Positions 24,820-33,308 are shown, counted from the first letter of the stretch. The stretch: 64,000 bases of DNA from Rhizobium bangladeshense (GCF_017357245.1 NZ_CP071616.1:221864-285863), one strand, 5' to 3'. Numbers and translations are program-made. The notes: generated by a model not told the origin, from the letters alone.

Positions 24820-25605
24820 TCAGCCTCGTTTGGGCCGGGCCGGGGCATGCTCCAAGCCGGCGGCGGCCTTCTTGAGGCAATCGAGGTAGCGTTCGCGGTT
24901 CGCGATGCCGTCGTCGCGCGGCGTGACCAGGCAGAGCGTTGCGGCCGCATGACCCTCCTCGCCCCGCACCGGCACGGCAAAACAGTGGGTAAAGCTGTCG
25001 ACGATGCTGTTGAACGTGAAGACACCTTCGCGTTCGGCCTGGCGGACCTCGACGATGAAGCTTTGCGGATCGAGCCATTCGCCGTTCGGCAAACGAAAAT
25101 CCTGCGATGGAATGAAGTTTAGGATTTCCTGATCCGACAGATGGGCGACCAGCAAGCGTCCGGAGGCCGTCCACGGGATTGGCACCGACTGGCCGATATC
25201 CGTCGAAATGCGGAATGGCCGCGCGCCTTCGCGCATGCGCACGACCGTATATTTGTTTCCGTCCAGCATGCAGAACTGCGCCGTCTCCCGCGTTTCGTCG
25301 GCGAGCTGTTCCAGCGCGGCCTCGCATTCGCGGGTGAAATCGAAATGGTTTTCATAGGCGGCGCCGAGGAAATAGAGCTTACGGCCGAGGTAGACGCGCC
25401 CCTCGCCGCCCGTGAATTCCAGAATGCCATTGCTCAGCAGCAGGTTGACGAGCTCGTAGACGGATGAGCGCGGCGCGCCGATCTGCGCGGCGATTTCATT
25501 CGGCTTCAAAGCCTGCCGTTTCTGGCGCAGGAAATCGAGGATTTCGAAGGCGCGGTCGAGCCCTCGGGCACGCTTGCCGATTGCTTCGTCCTGAATTGCG
25601 TCCAT
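24820..25605 (-). CDS. IclR family transcriptional regulator
   Basis: 261 aa from the ATG at 25605; a TTG at 25665 would add 20 residues. The N-terminal winged helix (LDRAFEILDFLRQKRQALKPNEIAAQIGAPRSSVYELVNLLLSNG) and the C-terminal IclR ligand domain (ISTDIGQSVPIPWTASGRLLVAHL, and later VDSFTHCFAVPVRGEEGH) are both complete. It binds DNA as a dimer or tetramer and responds to a small carbon compound. It is transcribed toward the monooxygenase operon, which lies 337 bases further on the same strand, so it may control that operon. Confidence 0.9.
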   Translation of the reverse strand: MDAIQDEAIGKRARGLDRAFEILDFLRQKRQALKPNEIAAQIGAPRSSVYELVNLLLSNGILEFTGGEGRVYLGRKLYFLGAAYENHFDFTRECEAALEQLADETRETAQFCMLDGNKYTVVRMREGARPFRISTDIGQSVPIPWTASGRLLVAHLSDQEILNFIPSQDFRLPNGEWLDPQSFIVEVRQAEREGVFTFNSIVDSFTHCFAVPVRGEEGHAAATLCLVTPRDDGIANRERYLDCLKKAAAGLEHAPARPKRG

Positions 25606-25760
25606 TGCTGTCGATCCCAATTTCTGTTCGGCCAAGCTTTTCAAACCCTCTGGTGCATCTGTCAACCGATCCTGTAATTCCCAGCAAACGAAAATCCTTT
25701 CACCCCTCTGCGAGGCTGAAAAATTGGCATAGGATTACCTCGTCCGCTATATAGATCAGA

Positions 25761-25778
25761 TGTACAATATATTGGACA
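25761..25778. promoter_or_regulatory. Near-perfect 18-bp palindrome upstream of iclR-type gene
   Basis: TGTACAATATATTGGACA is palindromic apart from one base pair. It lies 156 bases ahead of the IclR gene start in the 360-base gap 25606-25965, where no gene is visible. Its length and symmetry fit an IclR-type operator, so autoregulation is a reasonable inference; it might equally serve another regulator. Confidence 0.45.
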
Positions 25779-25916
25779 AAAACAGATGGCAAGCGTCACC
25801 GGATAGATGAAGCAGCACACCTCCTACCCTCCCCCTCCCCTGAGATAACGATGCGAAGCTGTGCGTCCGGGCGGGAGATTTCCAACCCCTCCACTCCGGC
25901 GGCCCAGTGCTTGTTC

Positions 25917-25955
25917 TCACCGCTGACGGTGATATATGTAGGTAAATACCTACAT
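25917..25955. promoter_or_regulatory. Tandem palindromes, likely operator of the second toxin-antitoxin module
   Basis: Two perfect dyads lie back to back: TCACCG-CTGA-CGGTGA at 25917-25932 and ATGTAGGTA-AA-TACCTACAT at 25936-25955. The second ends 10 bases before the antitoxin ATG at 25966. Such sites are where Phd/VapB-type antitoxins bind to repress their own operon. The palindrome also swallows an alternative ATG at 25954, favouring the later start. Confidence 0.65.
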
Positions 25956-25965
25956 GGAGTGTGCC

Positions 25966-26220
25966 ATGACAATTACGACACTTTCCAGCCGTGAGCTCAA
26001 CCACGATGTCAGCAATGCGAAAAAAGCCGCTAGAAAAGGGCCGGTCATTATCACTGACCGGGGCAAGCCTTCCCATGTACTTCTGACATATGAGGAATTT
26101 GAGCGTCTTTCCGGCAGGCGCCAGAGCCTCGTCGACGGGCTTTCCATGACAGGCCTGTCGGAAATCGATTTCATGCCGCCGCGCGTCGAGATCAAAATCC
26201 GCGGAGTTGATCTGTTTTGA
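25966..26220 (+). CDS. Phd/YefM-family antitoxin (second module)
   Basis: 84 aa from the ATG at 25966, preceded by TGGAGT; an in-frame ATG at 25954 lies inside the operator palindrome. The fold is recognisable from TLSSRELNHDVSNAKKAARKGPVIIT at the start and DRGKPSHVLLTYEEFERLSG, followed by a toxin-binding tail. It overlaps the toxin start by 4 bases. It is only distantly similar to the antitoxin at 19704, so the two modules are not recent copies. Confidence 0.9.
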   Translation: MTITTLSSRELNHDVSNAKKAARKGPVIITDRGKPSHVLLTYEEFERLSGRRQSLVDGLSMTGLSEIDFMPPRVEIKIRGVDLF

Positions 26221-26639
26221 GCTACCTGCTGGATACGTACGTCATTTTCGAACTGCGCAAAATTGGTGATGGTAAGGCTGATCCTGAAGTCGTAGCTTGG
26301 ATCAACACGGCAAATGCTTCGGACTTCTATCTCTCCGCAATCACCATTCTCGAATTGGAACGGGGCGTGCTTGCTGTCCAGCGACGAGATGCAGCGCAAG
26401 GTTCACGCCTGCGTAAATGGCTTGATGACCACGTACGTCCGCAGTTCGCCGGCCGGATACTGCCGATCGATGAAGCCATCGCAACGCGCTGCGCGCATCT
26501 GCATATTCCTGACCGGCGCAACGAGGCAGATGCGTTGATTGCCGCGACCGCACTTGTTCACAATCTCACCGTGGTCACGCGAAACGTGAGAGATTTCGAC
26601 GGCACCGGGGTCGTTATTGTCGATCCCTGGCAGGGCTAG
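26217..26639 (+). CDS. PIN-domain toxin, VapC/FitB type (second module)
   Basis: 140-aa PIN protein beginning at a TTG that overlaps the antitoxin stop (TTGA). Acidic active-site positions remain: LLDTYVIFELRK (Asp), ITILELERGV (Glu), NEADALIAATALVH (Asp) and TRNVRDFDGTG (Asp). The first motif departs from the usual DTNVISE: Asn is Tyr and Ser is Phe. That may weaken metal coordination or substrate fit, so activity is less certain than for the toxin at 19967. The partner antitoxin and operator are intact. Confidence 0.9.
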   Translation: MSYLLDTYVIFELRKIGDGKADPEVVAWINTANASDFYLSAITILELERGVLAVQRRDAAQGSRLRKWLDDHVRPQFAGRILPIDEAIATRCAHLHIPDRRNEADALIAATALVHNLTVVTRNVRDFDGTGVVIVDPWQG

Positions 26640-26726
26640 GCACCGCGGGCGCCTGACTGGATGCAAGTTGCAGCATTCATTGACGGCGTCCGTTTTTTGC
26701 GGGACGTGCGGCTCGCTCCGTCCCCG

Positions 26727-27797
26727 TCAGCTTTTCGGAGTGCCAATGCTCTCCCGCAGAATAAGCTCGCTCGGAATGACGGTGCGGACCTCCGCCATCT
26801 TTTGCCGCTGATCAATGGCGTCGAGCAGCAGATCCACCGCCGCGCGCCCCATCTCTTCCACCGGCTGCTTGATCGTCGAGAGCGGCGGAGAGCAGAACTC
26901 GCAGACGGGAGAGCCGTCGAAGGAGACGATGGAGAGGTCACCCGGTACGGCGAGGCCTGCACGCTGAATGCGGCTCATGAAGGAGATCGCCATGTCGTCG
27001 CTCGTCGCGATGACGGCCGTCGGCCGAGCATCGAGCTTCATGAAATCGTCGACCGCGCGAATGCCGGTCTCGAAACCGTGCTGATATTCGAGGTCTCCGC
27101 CGGATATGGACACGGCCTCCTCGGAAAGTCCCCCTGCCCAAAGCGCCTCGAGGACGCCGGCATAGCGCTCGACATCATGATAGTTGCCCCTCGGGCCGGC
27201 GATATAGAGGAATCGCCGGTGGCCCAGGCGGATCAGTTCCGTCGTTGCGTCTCTGATCGCTTCCCGATCGTTGGTCACGACGCTCGGCACCCCGGCATCG
27301 CTCATGTCGAACAGCATCGAGACGATTGGCAGCCCTGCGCCGGCTGGAGAGCGCCCGTCGACCTCGGGAAGTTTCGACGAGAAGATGATGGCGCCCCGCA
27401 CCGTTCCACCAAAGGCAAGATTGAGGATGTGCCGTTCGGAGGCTTCCTCACGATCGAGATTGGCGATCATCAAATTGTATCCCTCCTGGATCAGGGATTT
27501 GTTGATGCTCTGGAGAACCTGCGGGATGATCTGCGATGCGCCGTAGTAAGGCGATCCGGGCAAGATGATCATGATCGTATTTGACTTGCCGACCCTGAGA
27601 CCGCGCGCCATCGCATTCGGAGTGTAGCCGAGCTGCTTGGCGGCCGCATTGATCTTTGCGCGGGTCTTCTCGTTGACCCGACCGGGATTGGCAAGCGCCC
27701 GGCTGACGGTCGAGATCGCAACGCCGGCAAGCCGCGCGACGTCGGCCATCAAGGCACCCGACTGCTCATCTCCCATCACATCCTTGTTTTTATTCAC
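26727..27797 (-). CDS. LacI family transcriptional regulator
   Basis: 356 aa from a GTG at 27797; an ATG at 27776 (seven residues shorter) is equally possible. The N-terminal LacI helix-turn-helix (MADVARLAGVAISTVSRALANPGRVNEKTR region, about 17-45) is followed by the hinge helix and a periplasmic-binding-like ligand domain ending in GRAAVDLLLDAIDQRQKMAEV. It is divergent from the sugar operon starting at 28019, and two LacI-type operators lie between. It should repress that operon until its sugar or sugar derivative binds. Confidence 0.93.
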   Translation of the reverse strand: MNKNKDVMGDEQSGALMADVARLAGVAISTVSRALANPGRVNEKTRAKINAAAKQLGYTPNAMARGLRVGKSNTIMIILPGSPYYGASQIIPQVLQSINKSLIQEGYNLMIANLDREEASERHILNLAFGGTVRGAIIFSSKLPEVDGRSPAGAGLPIVSMLFDMSDAGVPSVVTNDREAIRDATTELIRLGHRRFLYIAGPRGNYHDVERYAGVLEALWAGGLSEEAVSISGGDLEYQHGFETGIRAVDDFMKLDARPTAVIATSDDMAISFMSRIQRAGLAVPGDLSIVSFDGSPVCEFCSPPLSTIKQPVEEMGRAAVDLLLDAIDQRQKMAEVRTVIPSELILRESIGTPKS

Positions 27798-27856
27798 CCT
27801 TATGTCTTTCTCCCGGATGTTTCGATTTGCAACTCTAAGGCAAGCGACGATTTATA

Positions 27857-27868
27857 GCAAACGTTTGC
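27857..27868. promoter_or_regulatory. LacI-type operator O1
   Basis: GCAAACGTTTGC is a perfect 12-bp palindrome with the central CG typical of LacI-family sites. It lies upstream of the putative -35 of the sugar operon and about 59 bases, centre to centre, from operator O2, a spacing compatible with DNA looping. Confidence 0.75.
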
Positions 27869-27878
27869 CAAAAATCGC

Positions 27879-27906
27879 TTGCTTAAAAAACCAGCTTGAT
27901 TATCAT
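27879..27906 (+). promoter_or_regulatory. Putative sigma-70 promoter of the sugar ABC operon
   Basis: TTGCTT (27879-27884) and TATCAT (27901-27906) are separated by 16 bases, close to the housekeeping consensus. The predicted start of transcription falls at about 27913, the first base of operator O2, which fits direct repression. Confidence 0.5.
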
Positions 27907-27912
27907 CTAGGC

Positions 27913-27930
27913 ATGGCAAACGATTGCCAT
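27913..27930. promoter_or_regulatory. LacI-type operator O2
   Basis: ATGGCAA-ACGA-TTGCCAT: 7-bp perfect arms around a near-symmetric centre, matching the LacI-family pattern TGGCAAACGNTTGCCA. It overlaps the predicted transcription start of the operon and lies 89 bases before the first gene. Confidence 0.75.
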
Positions 27931-28018
27931 TCCTTAATGTGTTGAAATCCATGGCTTATTGAATGTGGGGCTCTCGTTCCGCACGCGGGTAGGTCATGCC
28001 TCGAGAAATGGACAGATT

Positions 28019-28969
28019 ATGGCTGGCAACAGGCTGCGTTTCGGCGTCGATCTCGTGACATTCTTTCATCCCGGCTTCTGGGGCGTCGGCAGCCACGATG
28101 CGATCGTCGACCATGCGCGGGCTCAGCCGCGCGTCTTCTGGGACAAGATCCTCGACAGCGTCCAGGCTTCCGGCGTGACAGGCGTCGAACTGACCTTTTC
28201 TCCCTTCAACTGGCAGGACGCTATCAAGACCTATGGTTCCATCGATGCCTTTGCCGGCGAACTGGCAAGGCGCGGCCTGACGCTCTGCAGCGGCTTCTTC
28301 GCGGAACTGGAGGCGGCCGGTGACTTTGCCGATCCCGAGGCGCAGCGCGCATTGATCGACAAGGCGGAACGCTATGCCGATTTCCTGAAATCCTGCGGCA
28401 GCGACATCATGGTGATCGGTGCGCCGCTTCGCCAGACGCTCGGCGCTCAGCCGGTGCAGTTCCATGATTTCGACCGTGCCAAGACGATCGCAGATTTCTT
28501 GAACCGGCTCGGCGGGACCCTTTATGCCAAGGGTGTGCGGCTTGCGCTGCACACCGAGGCGCATTCGATGTTTGCCGCCGCGCGCGATGTCGACCTGCTG
28601 ATGCTTTTGACCGATCCGGCCTATGTTCACATGTGCCCCGACACGGCTCATATCATCGTTGCCGGTTCCGACCCCGTCCAGCTCGTCGACCGTCATCACG
28701 AGCGCATGATCATCGCCCATTGGAAGGATGCGGTCGGCCCGATGCCTGCCGACACGCCGATCGACAAGCACATCCACGAACGCCACCAGCCCTATTTCTG
28801 CGGCTTCGGCCTCGGACGGGTTGACTGGCCGGCCTGGATCCGACTGCTACGCGACCGGGCCTACGAAGGCTGGGCGATCCTCGAACTCGATGCCGCGCCG
28901 GATCCCGTCCGCGACATCGCCAACGGGCTCACGCTCGTGCGGCAGGCGCTCCTGCCGATCTATCGCTGA
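28019..28969 (+). CDS. Sugar phosphate isomerase/epimerase family TIM-barrel protein
   Basis: 316 aa from the ATG at 28019; a TTG at 27959 is rejected. It is an AP-endonuclease-2/xylose-isomerase-like barrel: RFGVDLVTFFHPGFWG at the start and metal-site candidates in LHTEAHSMF, VHMCPDTAHI, IAHWKDAVG and AILELDAAPD. Members are isomerases, epimerases, or, in some operons, lyases acting on 3-keto sugars. It is the first gene of the LacI-controlled operon that also encodes a sugar ABC transporter and a GMC oxidoreductase. The reaction cannot be fixed from sequence. Confidence 0.85.
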   Translation: MAGNRLRFGVDLVTFFHPGFWGVGSHDAIVDHARAQPRVFWDKILDSVQASGVTGVELTFSPFNWQDAIKTYGSIDAFAGELARRGLTLCSGFFAELEAAGDFADPEAQRALIDKAERYADFLKSCGSDIMVIGAPLRQTLGAQPVQFHDFDRAKTIADFLNRLGGTLYAKGVRLALHTEAHSMFAAARDVDLLMLLTDPAYVHMCPDTAHIIVAGSDPVQLVDRHHERMIIAHWKDAVGPMPADTPIDKHIHERHQPYFCGFGLGRVDWPAWIRLLRDRAYEGWAILELDAAPDPVRDIANGLTLVRQALLPIYR

Positions 28970-29026
28970 CATTATTCCGAGAACGACAAACGCCCCGGCA
29001 AGAGGGCATTTTCAAGAGGTGGAACA

Positions 29027-30259
29027 ATGAAGACCATGATGAAGCTTTTTCTTGCCGGCGTGGCTTTCGCCGGTTCCTTCGTCCCGGCGCATGCCGAGGA
29101 CAAACCGACGATCGAGATCATGTCGTCCTGGACGTCGGGCGGCGAAGCCGCGGCCCTCAACGTCATCAAGACGGAATTCGAAAAACGCGGCGGCGTCTGG
29201 AAGGACTCCTCGATCGCCGGTTTCGGCGCGGCCGATGCGGCTTTTCAGAACCGTATCGTTGCTGGTGACGCGCCCGGCGCCAAACAGGGCGTCATCGGTC
29301 TTGCCGCCGCCGATTTCGTCAGCCAGGGCCTGTTCAATCCCATCGACGACGTGGCCGCTGCGGGCAAGTGGACGGATGCCCTGCCGAAATCGATCCATGA
29401 TCTAATTTCCTATGACGGCAAGGTCTATCTCGCTCCAACAGGTGCTCATGGCGAAAGCTGGGTCTTCTATTCCAAGGAAGCCTTCAGCAAGGCGGGTATT
29501 GCTCAGGAACCGAAGAGCTGGGACGAGTTTTTCACCGATCTCGACAAGCTCAAGGCCGCCGGCATCATCCCGATTGCCTGGGGCGGCCAGCCCTGGCAGC
29601 AGACCAAGGTCTTCAACATGATTCTGCTCTCCCAGGTCGGGACCGACGGCTTCCTGAAGATCTATGCCGACAAGGACAATAGCGACGCCTCCGTCGAGGG
29701 CGTGAAGAAGACGCTCGAAATCCTCGGCAAGCTGCGCGGCTATGTCGATGCAGGTGCGGCCGGCCGCAACTGGAACGACGCAACCGCCATGCTGATTACC
29801 GACAAGGCCGGCGTGCAGTTCATGGGCGATTGGGCCAAGGGCGAATTCACAGCCGCCGGCCAGGAGCCGGGCAAGGATTATGGCTGCATGTTCGCACCTG
29901 AATCCAAAGGCATGGTCTACATCGCCGACGCCCTGTGGTTCCCTAAGACCGGCAATGCCGCGACCGACAAGGCGCAGAAGCTTCTCGCCGAGGTCGTCAT
30001 GGACCCGAACGTCCAGCTCGAATTCGCCCTCAAGAAGGGCTCGGTTCCGATGCGCTCGGATGTCGACAAGTCGAAACTCGATGCCTGCGCCCAGAAGGGC
30101 CTCGAGATGATGAGCACCGGCGCCATCGTGCCGGATCAGGCGATCGTGCTCACGCCGCAGCAGGTCGGCGCGCTCGATGATTTCGTCGACGAATACTGGA
30201 GCGGCGGCTCGAACGACGCCGGCTCCGCTGCCGAAAACTTCTTCGCCATCTTCGAGTAG
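29027..30259 (+). CDS. Sugar ABC transporter solute-binding protein
   Basis: 410-aa periplasmic protein of the SBP_bac_1 (maltose-binding-like, CUT1) class. It has a signal peptide at about 1-24 (LFLAGVAFAGSFVPAHA), IEIMSSWTSGGEAAALNVI at the start of the mature part, and the ligand-lobe motifs SWVFYSKEAFSKAGI and AWGGQPWQQTKVFN. It collects a sugar or glycoside for the two CUT1 permeases that follow. It is 57 bases after the isomerase gene. Confidence 0.92.
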   Translation: MKTMMKLFLAGVAFAGSFVPAHAEDKPTIEIMSSWTSGGEAAALNVIKTEFEKRGGVWKDSSIAGFGAADAAFQNRIVAGDAPGAKQGVIGLAAADFVSQGLFNPIDDVAAAGKWTDALPKSIHDLISYDGKVYLAPTGAHGESWVFYSKEAFSKAGIAQEPKSWDEFFTDLDKLKAAGIIPIAWGGQPWQQTKVFNMILLSQVGTDGFLKIYADKDNSDASVEGVKKTLEILGKLRGYVDAGAAGRNWNDATAMLITDKAGVQFMGDWAKGEFTAAGQEPGKDYGCMFAPESKGMVYIADALWFPKTGNAATDKAQKLLAEVVMDPNVQLEFALKKGSVPMRSDVDKSKLDACAQKGLEMMSTGAIVPDQAIVLTPQQVGALDDFVDEYWSGGSNDAGSAAENFFAIFE

Positions 30260-30361
30260 GATCGTACCCGTGGCGTCGGCTCGATCCCGACCGCCACGGC
30301 TGCCGGCCGCCGCATGCTAGGCGGCGGGTGTTCCGCTTTCCATCCGTCAAAGAGCTGGCCG

Positions 30362-31249
30362 ATGTCCGTCAAACGCAAGCGTAATCTTTCCGCGACCATC
30401 GCTCTCTTGCCGACATGGTTTGCCGCGGTCGTGGTCTTCGTCGGCACCATGGCCTGGTCGATCCGGCTGTCCTTCACCAATTCCACACTCTTTCCGTCCT
30501 CGACCTACGTCGGCCTTGCACAGTATTCGAAGCTCTTCGCCTCCGCCAAATGGCTCGCCTCGCTGCAAAACGTCTTGGTCTTCGGCGTCCTTTATGTGGC
30601 CGGCTGTCTGGTGCTCGGCTTCCTGCTGGCCGCAGCACTGGACCGCAAGATCCGCTTCGAAAGCGCCTTCAGGACGATCTTCCTCTATCCCTATGCCATG
30701 TCCTTCGTGGTGACGGGGCTGATCTGGCAATGGATGCTCAATCCCACACTCGGCATACAGGCAAGCGTGCGTTCGCTCGGCTGGGAAGGCTTCGTGCTCG
30801 ACTGGGTGGTCAATCGCGATATGGCGATCTACGCGCTGGTGCTCGCCGGCGTCTGGCAGGGCGCGGGGCTCGTCATGGTGATCGCGCTTGCCGGCATACG
30901 CGGCATCGAAGCCGAGCAATGGAAGGCGGCGCGTATCGACGGCATTCCCGTCTGGCGCATCTATGTCTCCATCATTCTGCCCCAGCTCGGGCCGGCGCTC
31001 GCCGCTGCCGGCATGCTGCTCGCCATGGGCGTGATCAAGACCTACGACATCGTCGTCGCCATGACCAATGGTGGCCCGGGCAATGCGACCGAAGTGCCGG
31101 CGAAATTCATCATGGACAATCTGTTCGGGCGCCAGAACCTCGGCCTTGCCACAGCAGGCGCAACAGTGCTCGTCCTCGGCGTCATCATCGCAGTTGCACC
31201 ATTCCGTTACGCGATGCACATGCGCAACCAGGCAAAGGGAGCGGCGTGA
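30362..31249 (+). CDS. Sugar ABC transporter permease (MalF/UgpA type)
   Basis: 295 aa from the ATG at 30362 (AAAGAG upstream); an in-frame ATG at 30314 is possible. It has six hydrophobic segments, IFLYPYAMSFVVTGLIWQWMLNP, and the coupling loop EAEQWKAARIDGIPVWRIYVSIILPQLGPA, a MalF-type EAA motif. It overlaps the second permease by one base (TGATG). Together they form the CUT1 channel. Confidence 0.92.
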   Translation: MSVKRKRNLSATIALLPTWFAAVVVFVGTMAWSIRLSFTNSTLFPSSTYVGLAQYSKLFASAKWLASLQNVLVFGVLYVAGCLVLGFLLAAALDRKIRFESAFRTIFLYPYAMSFVVTGLIWQWMLNPTLGIQASVRSLGWEGFVLDWVVNRDMAIYALVLAGVWQGAGLVMVIALAGIRGIEAEQWKAARIDGIPVWRIYVSIILPQLGPALAAAGMLLAMGVIKTYDIVVAMTNGGPGNATEVPAKFIMDNLFGRQNLGLATAGATVLVLGVIIAVAPFRYAMHMRNQAKGAA

Positions 31250-32133
31250 TGAACCAGCCTCATCCGAATGGCCCGAAGCCCGCACGGATCACGGCGGGAC
31301 GCATAGGCCTTTATGCCTTCCTGGTCGGCGCTGCGCTTTTCTTCCTTCTGCCGCTCTATACGATGGTCGTCACTTCGCTGAAGAGTATGGACGAAATCCG
31401 GCTCGGGCAGATCTTTGCCCTGCCTGCCACGCTCGATTTCTCCGCCTGGGTGACCGCCTGGTCGGGTGCCTGCATGGGCACTGTCTGCGTCGGCATTCGC
31501 AGCGGCTTCTGGAATTCGGTGGCGATCACCATTCCCTCCGTCGCGCTCTCGGTCTTCATCGGCGCCGTCAACGGCTATGCGCTGTCGCTCTGGCGGCCGC
31601 GTGGGGCAAATGCGCTCTTCGGCCTTCTCATGACCGGTGGTCTGATCCCCTATCAGATTTTCCTCTATCCGATGGTCCGCGCCATGGCGAATATCGGTCT
31701 CTACAATTCACTCGCCGGCATCATTCTCGTCCATGTCATCTTCGGACTGCCGTTGGTGACGCTGCTCTTCCGCAACTATTTCGTCAGCGTGCCGGAGGAG
31801 CTCTGCAAGGCCGCGCGCGTCGACGGCGCCGGCTTCTGGCGCATCTTCTTCGAGATCATGCTGCCGATCGCCCTGCCGATGGTCGTCGTCGTCTCCATGT
31901 TGCAGTTCACCGGCATCTGGAACGACTTTCTCCTCGGCCTCGTCTTCGCCGGCCGAGACAATCTGCCGATGACCGTACAGCTCAACAACATCGTCAACAC
32001 CACGATGGGCGAGCGCACCTACAACGTGAACATGGCGGCGACGATCCTGACCGCCATCGTCCCGCTCGCCATCTATTTCCTGTCCGGCCGCTGGTTCGTG
32101 CGCGGCATCGCCGCCGGCGCAGTCAAGGGGTAA
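31249..32133 (+). CDS. Sugar ABC transporter permease (MalG/UgpE type)
   Basis: 294 aa from the ATG that shares its A with the upstream stop; the open frame extends further upstream but that part overlaps the first permease. It has six helices, the EAA coupling loop PEELCKAARVDGAGFWRIFFEIMLPIALPM and the CUT1 motif FTGIWNDFLLGLVF. An insertion with two Cys (ACMGTVCVG, about 73-81) in the first periplasmic loop is uncommon and could form a disulphide. Confidence 0.92.
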   Translation: MNQPHPNGPKPARITAGRIGLYAFLVGAALFFLLPLYTMVVTSLKSMDEIRLGQIFALPATLDFSAWVTAWSGACMGTVCVGIRSGFWNSVAITIPSVALSVFIGAVNGYALSLWRPRGANALFGLLMTGGLIPYQIFLYPMVRAMANIGLYNSLAGIILVHVIFGLPLVTLLFRNYFVSVPEELCKAARVDGAGFWRIFFEIMLPIALPMVVVVSMLQFTGIWNDFLLGLVFAGRDNLPMTVQLNNIVNTTMGERTYNVNMAATILTAIVPLAIYFLSGRWFVRGIAAGAVKG

Positions 32134-32141
32134 CTCATTCC

Positions 32142-33224
32142 ATGCAGTCCGCCGTTTCCGTCAAGGACCTGAAGATCGCCTATGGCGACCATACGGTGAT
32201 CGAGAAGATGTCGATCGATATCGCGTCGCGCGAATTCCTGGTGCTGCTCGGCCCTTCCGGCTGCGGCAAGTCCACGCTTCTGAACGCCATCGCCGGGTTG
32301 CAGGACATTACTGCAGGCGAAATTTGGATCTCTGGCAAGAATGTCACCTGGGAGGAGCCGAAGGACCGCGGCATCGGCATGGTCTTCCAGTCATACGCGC
32401 TCTACCCGCGCATGTCGGTCCGCAAGAACCTCTCGTTCGGACTTCGCGTCGCCGGCCTGCCGAAGGCGGAAATCGAGGCGCGCGTTGCCCGCACGGCCGC
32501 GCTTCTCCATCTCGACACATTGCTCGACCGGCGTCCTGCCGAGCTGTCCGGCGGCCAGCGCCAGCGCGTCGCCATCGGCCGGGCACTGGTGCGCGAAGTG
32601 GATGTGTTCCTCTTCGACGAGCCGCTCTCGAATCTCGACGCCAAGCTGCGCAACGAATTGCGCGTCGAGATCAAGAAGCTGCATCAGAGCCTCGGCAATA
32701 CCATGATTTACGTGACCCACGATCAGGTCGAGGCCCTGACGCTCGCCGATCGCATTGCCATCATGCGCGACGGCGTAATCCAGCAGCTCGCTTCGCCGGC
32801 CGAGATCTACCGCCGTCCGGCCAATCTCTTCGTCGCCGGCTTCATCGGTGCTCCGGCGATGAATTTCGTCGAGGGCCGGATCGAGCGCGGCGGCGGAGCA
32901 CCCGTCTTCAGAAGCAACGCATTGGCTATCGATCTCTCTGACTATGCCTTCCGGACGGCTGCGGTGGAAGGACCTGTTACGTTAGGCTTTCGCCCTGAGC
33001 ACCTTGTGCTCAACGGGGCGGCAAGCGGGCTTCCCACCATTCCTGGCTGCGTTTCGGTCGTCGAGCCGATGGGTTCGGATGCCGTCGTCTGGTTCGACTG
33101 GGCGGAGCAAAGTCTCTCGCTTCGTTTCATGGGCGACGTCTCCTTCAAGCCCGGCGATGCCATGGCTCCAGGCCTCGATATCACCAAGGCGTCGCTCTTC
33201 GCTGCCGATGGATCGCGGCTTTGA
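32142..33224 (+). CDS. Sugar ABC transporter ATPase (MalK/UgpC type)
   Basis: 360 aa from the ATG at 32142. It has the ABC domain with Walker A GPSGCGKST (about 38), GMVFQSYALYPRMSV, signature LSGGQRQRVAIGRAL, Walker B VFLFDEPLSNLD and VTHDQVEA, then a C-terminal TOBE/OB regulatory domain (about 240-360) typical of MalK. It energises the CUT1 permeases encoded just upstream, 8 bases away. Confidence 0.93.
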   Translation: MQSAVSVKDLKIAYGDHTVIEKMSIDIASREFLVLLGPSGCGKSTLLNAIAGLQDITAGEIWISGKNVTWEEPKDRGIGMVFQSYALYPRMSVRKNLSFGLRVAGLPKAEIEARVARTAALLHLDTLLDRRPAELSGGQRQRVAIGRALVREVDVFLFDEPLSNLDAKLRNELRVEIKKLHQSLGNTMIYVTHDQVEALTLADRIAIMRDGVIQQLASPAEIYRRPANLFVAGFIGAPAMNFVEGRIERGGGAPVFRSNALAIDLSDYAFRTAAVEGPVTLGFRPEHLVLNGAASGLPTIPGCVSVVEPMGSDAVVWFDWAEQSLSLRFMGDVSFKPGDAMAPGLDITKASLFAADGSRL

Positions 33225-33308
33225 CGCGCCACCCCTTTGCTTTCCCGCAATTTCGGATGCGCTTTGCGCGGCTTTGAGGAATTGCTCCAGGACAGGATTT
33301 AAGAAGAC

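Noticed and set aside
25800..25900. Rhizobial intergenic repeat element (RIME-like)
   Set aside because: The pyrimidine-rich stretch CTCCTACCCTCCCCCTCCCCTGAG resembles parts of such elements, but I could not find a clear palindromic unit or second copy in the window.
31068..32141. Upstream extension of the MalK-like ATPase frame
   Set aside because: It overlaps both permease genes out of frame; the ATG at 32142 starts a standard MalK-like protein.
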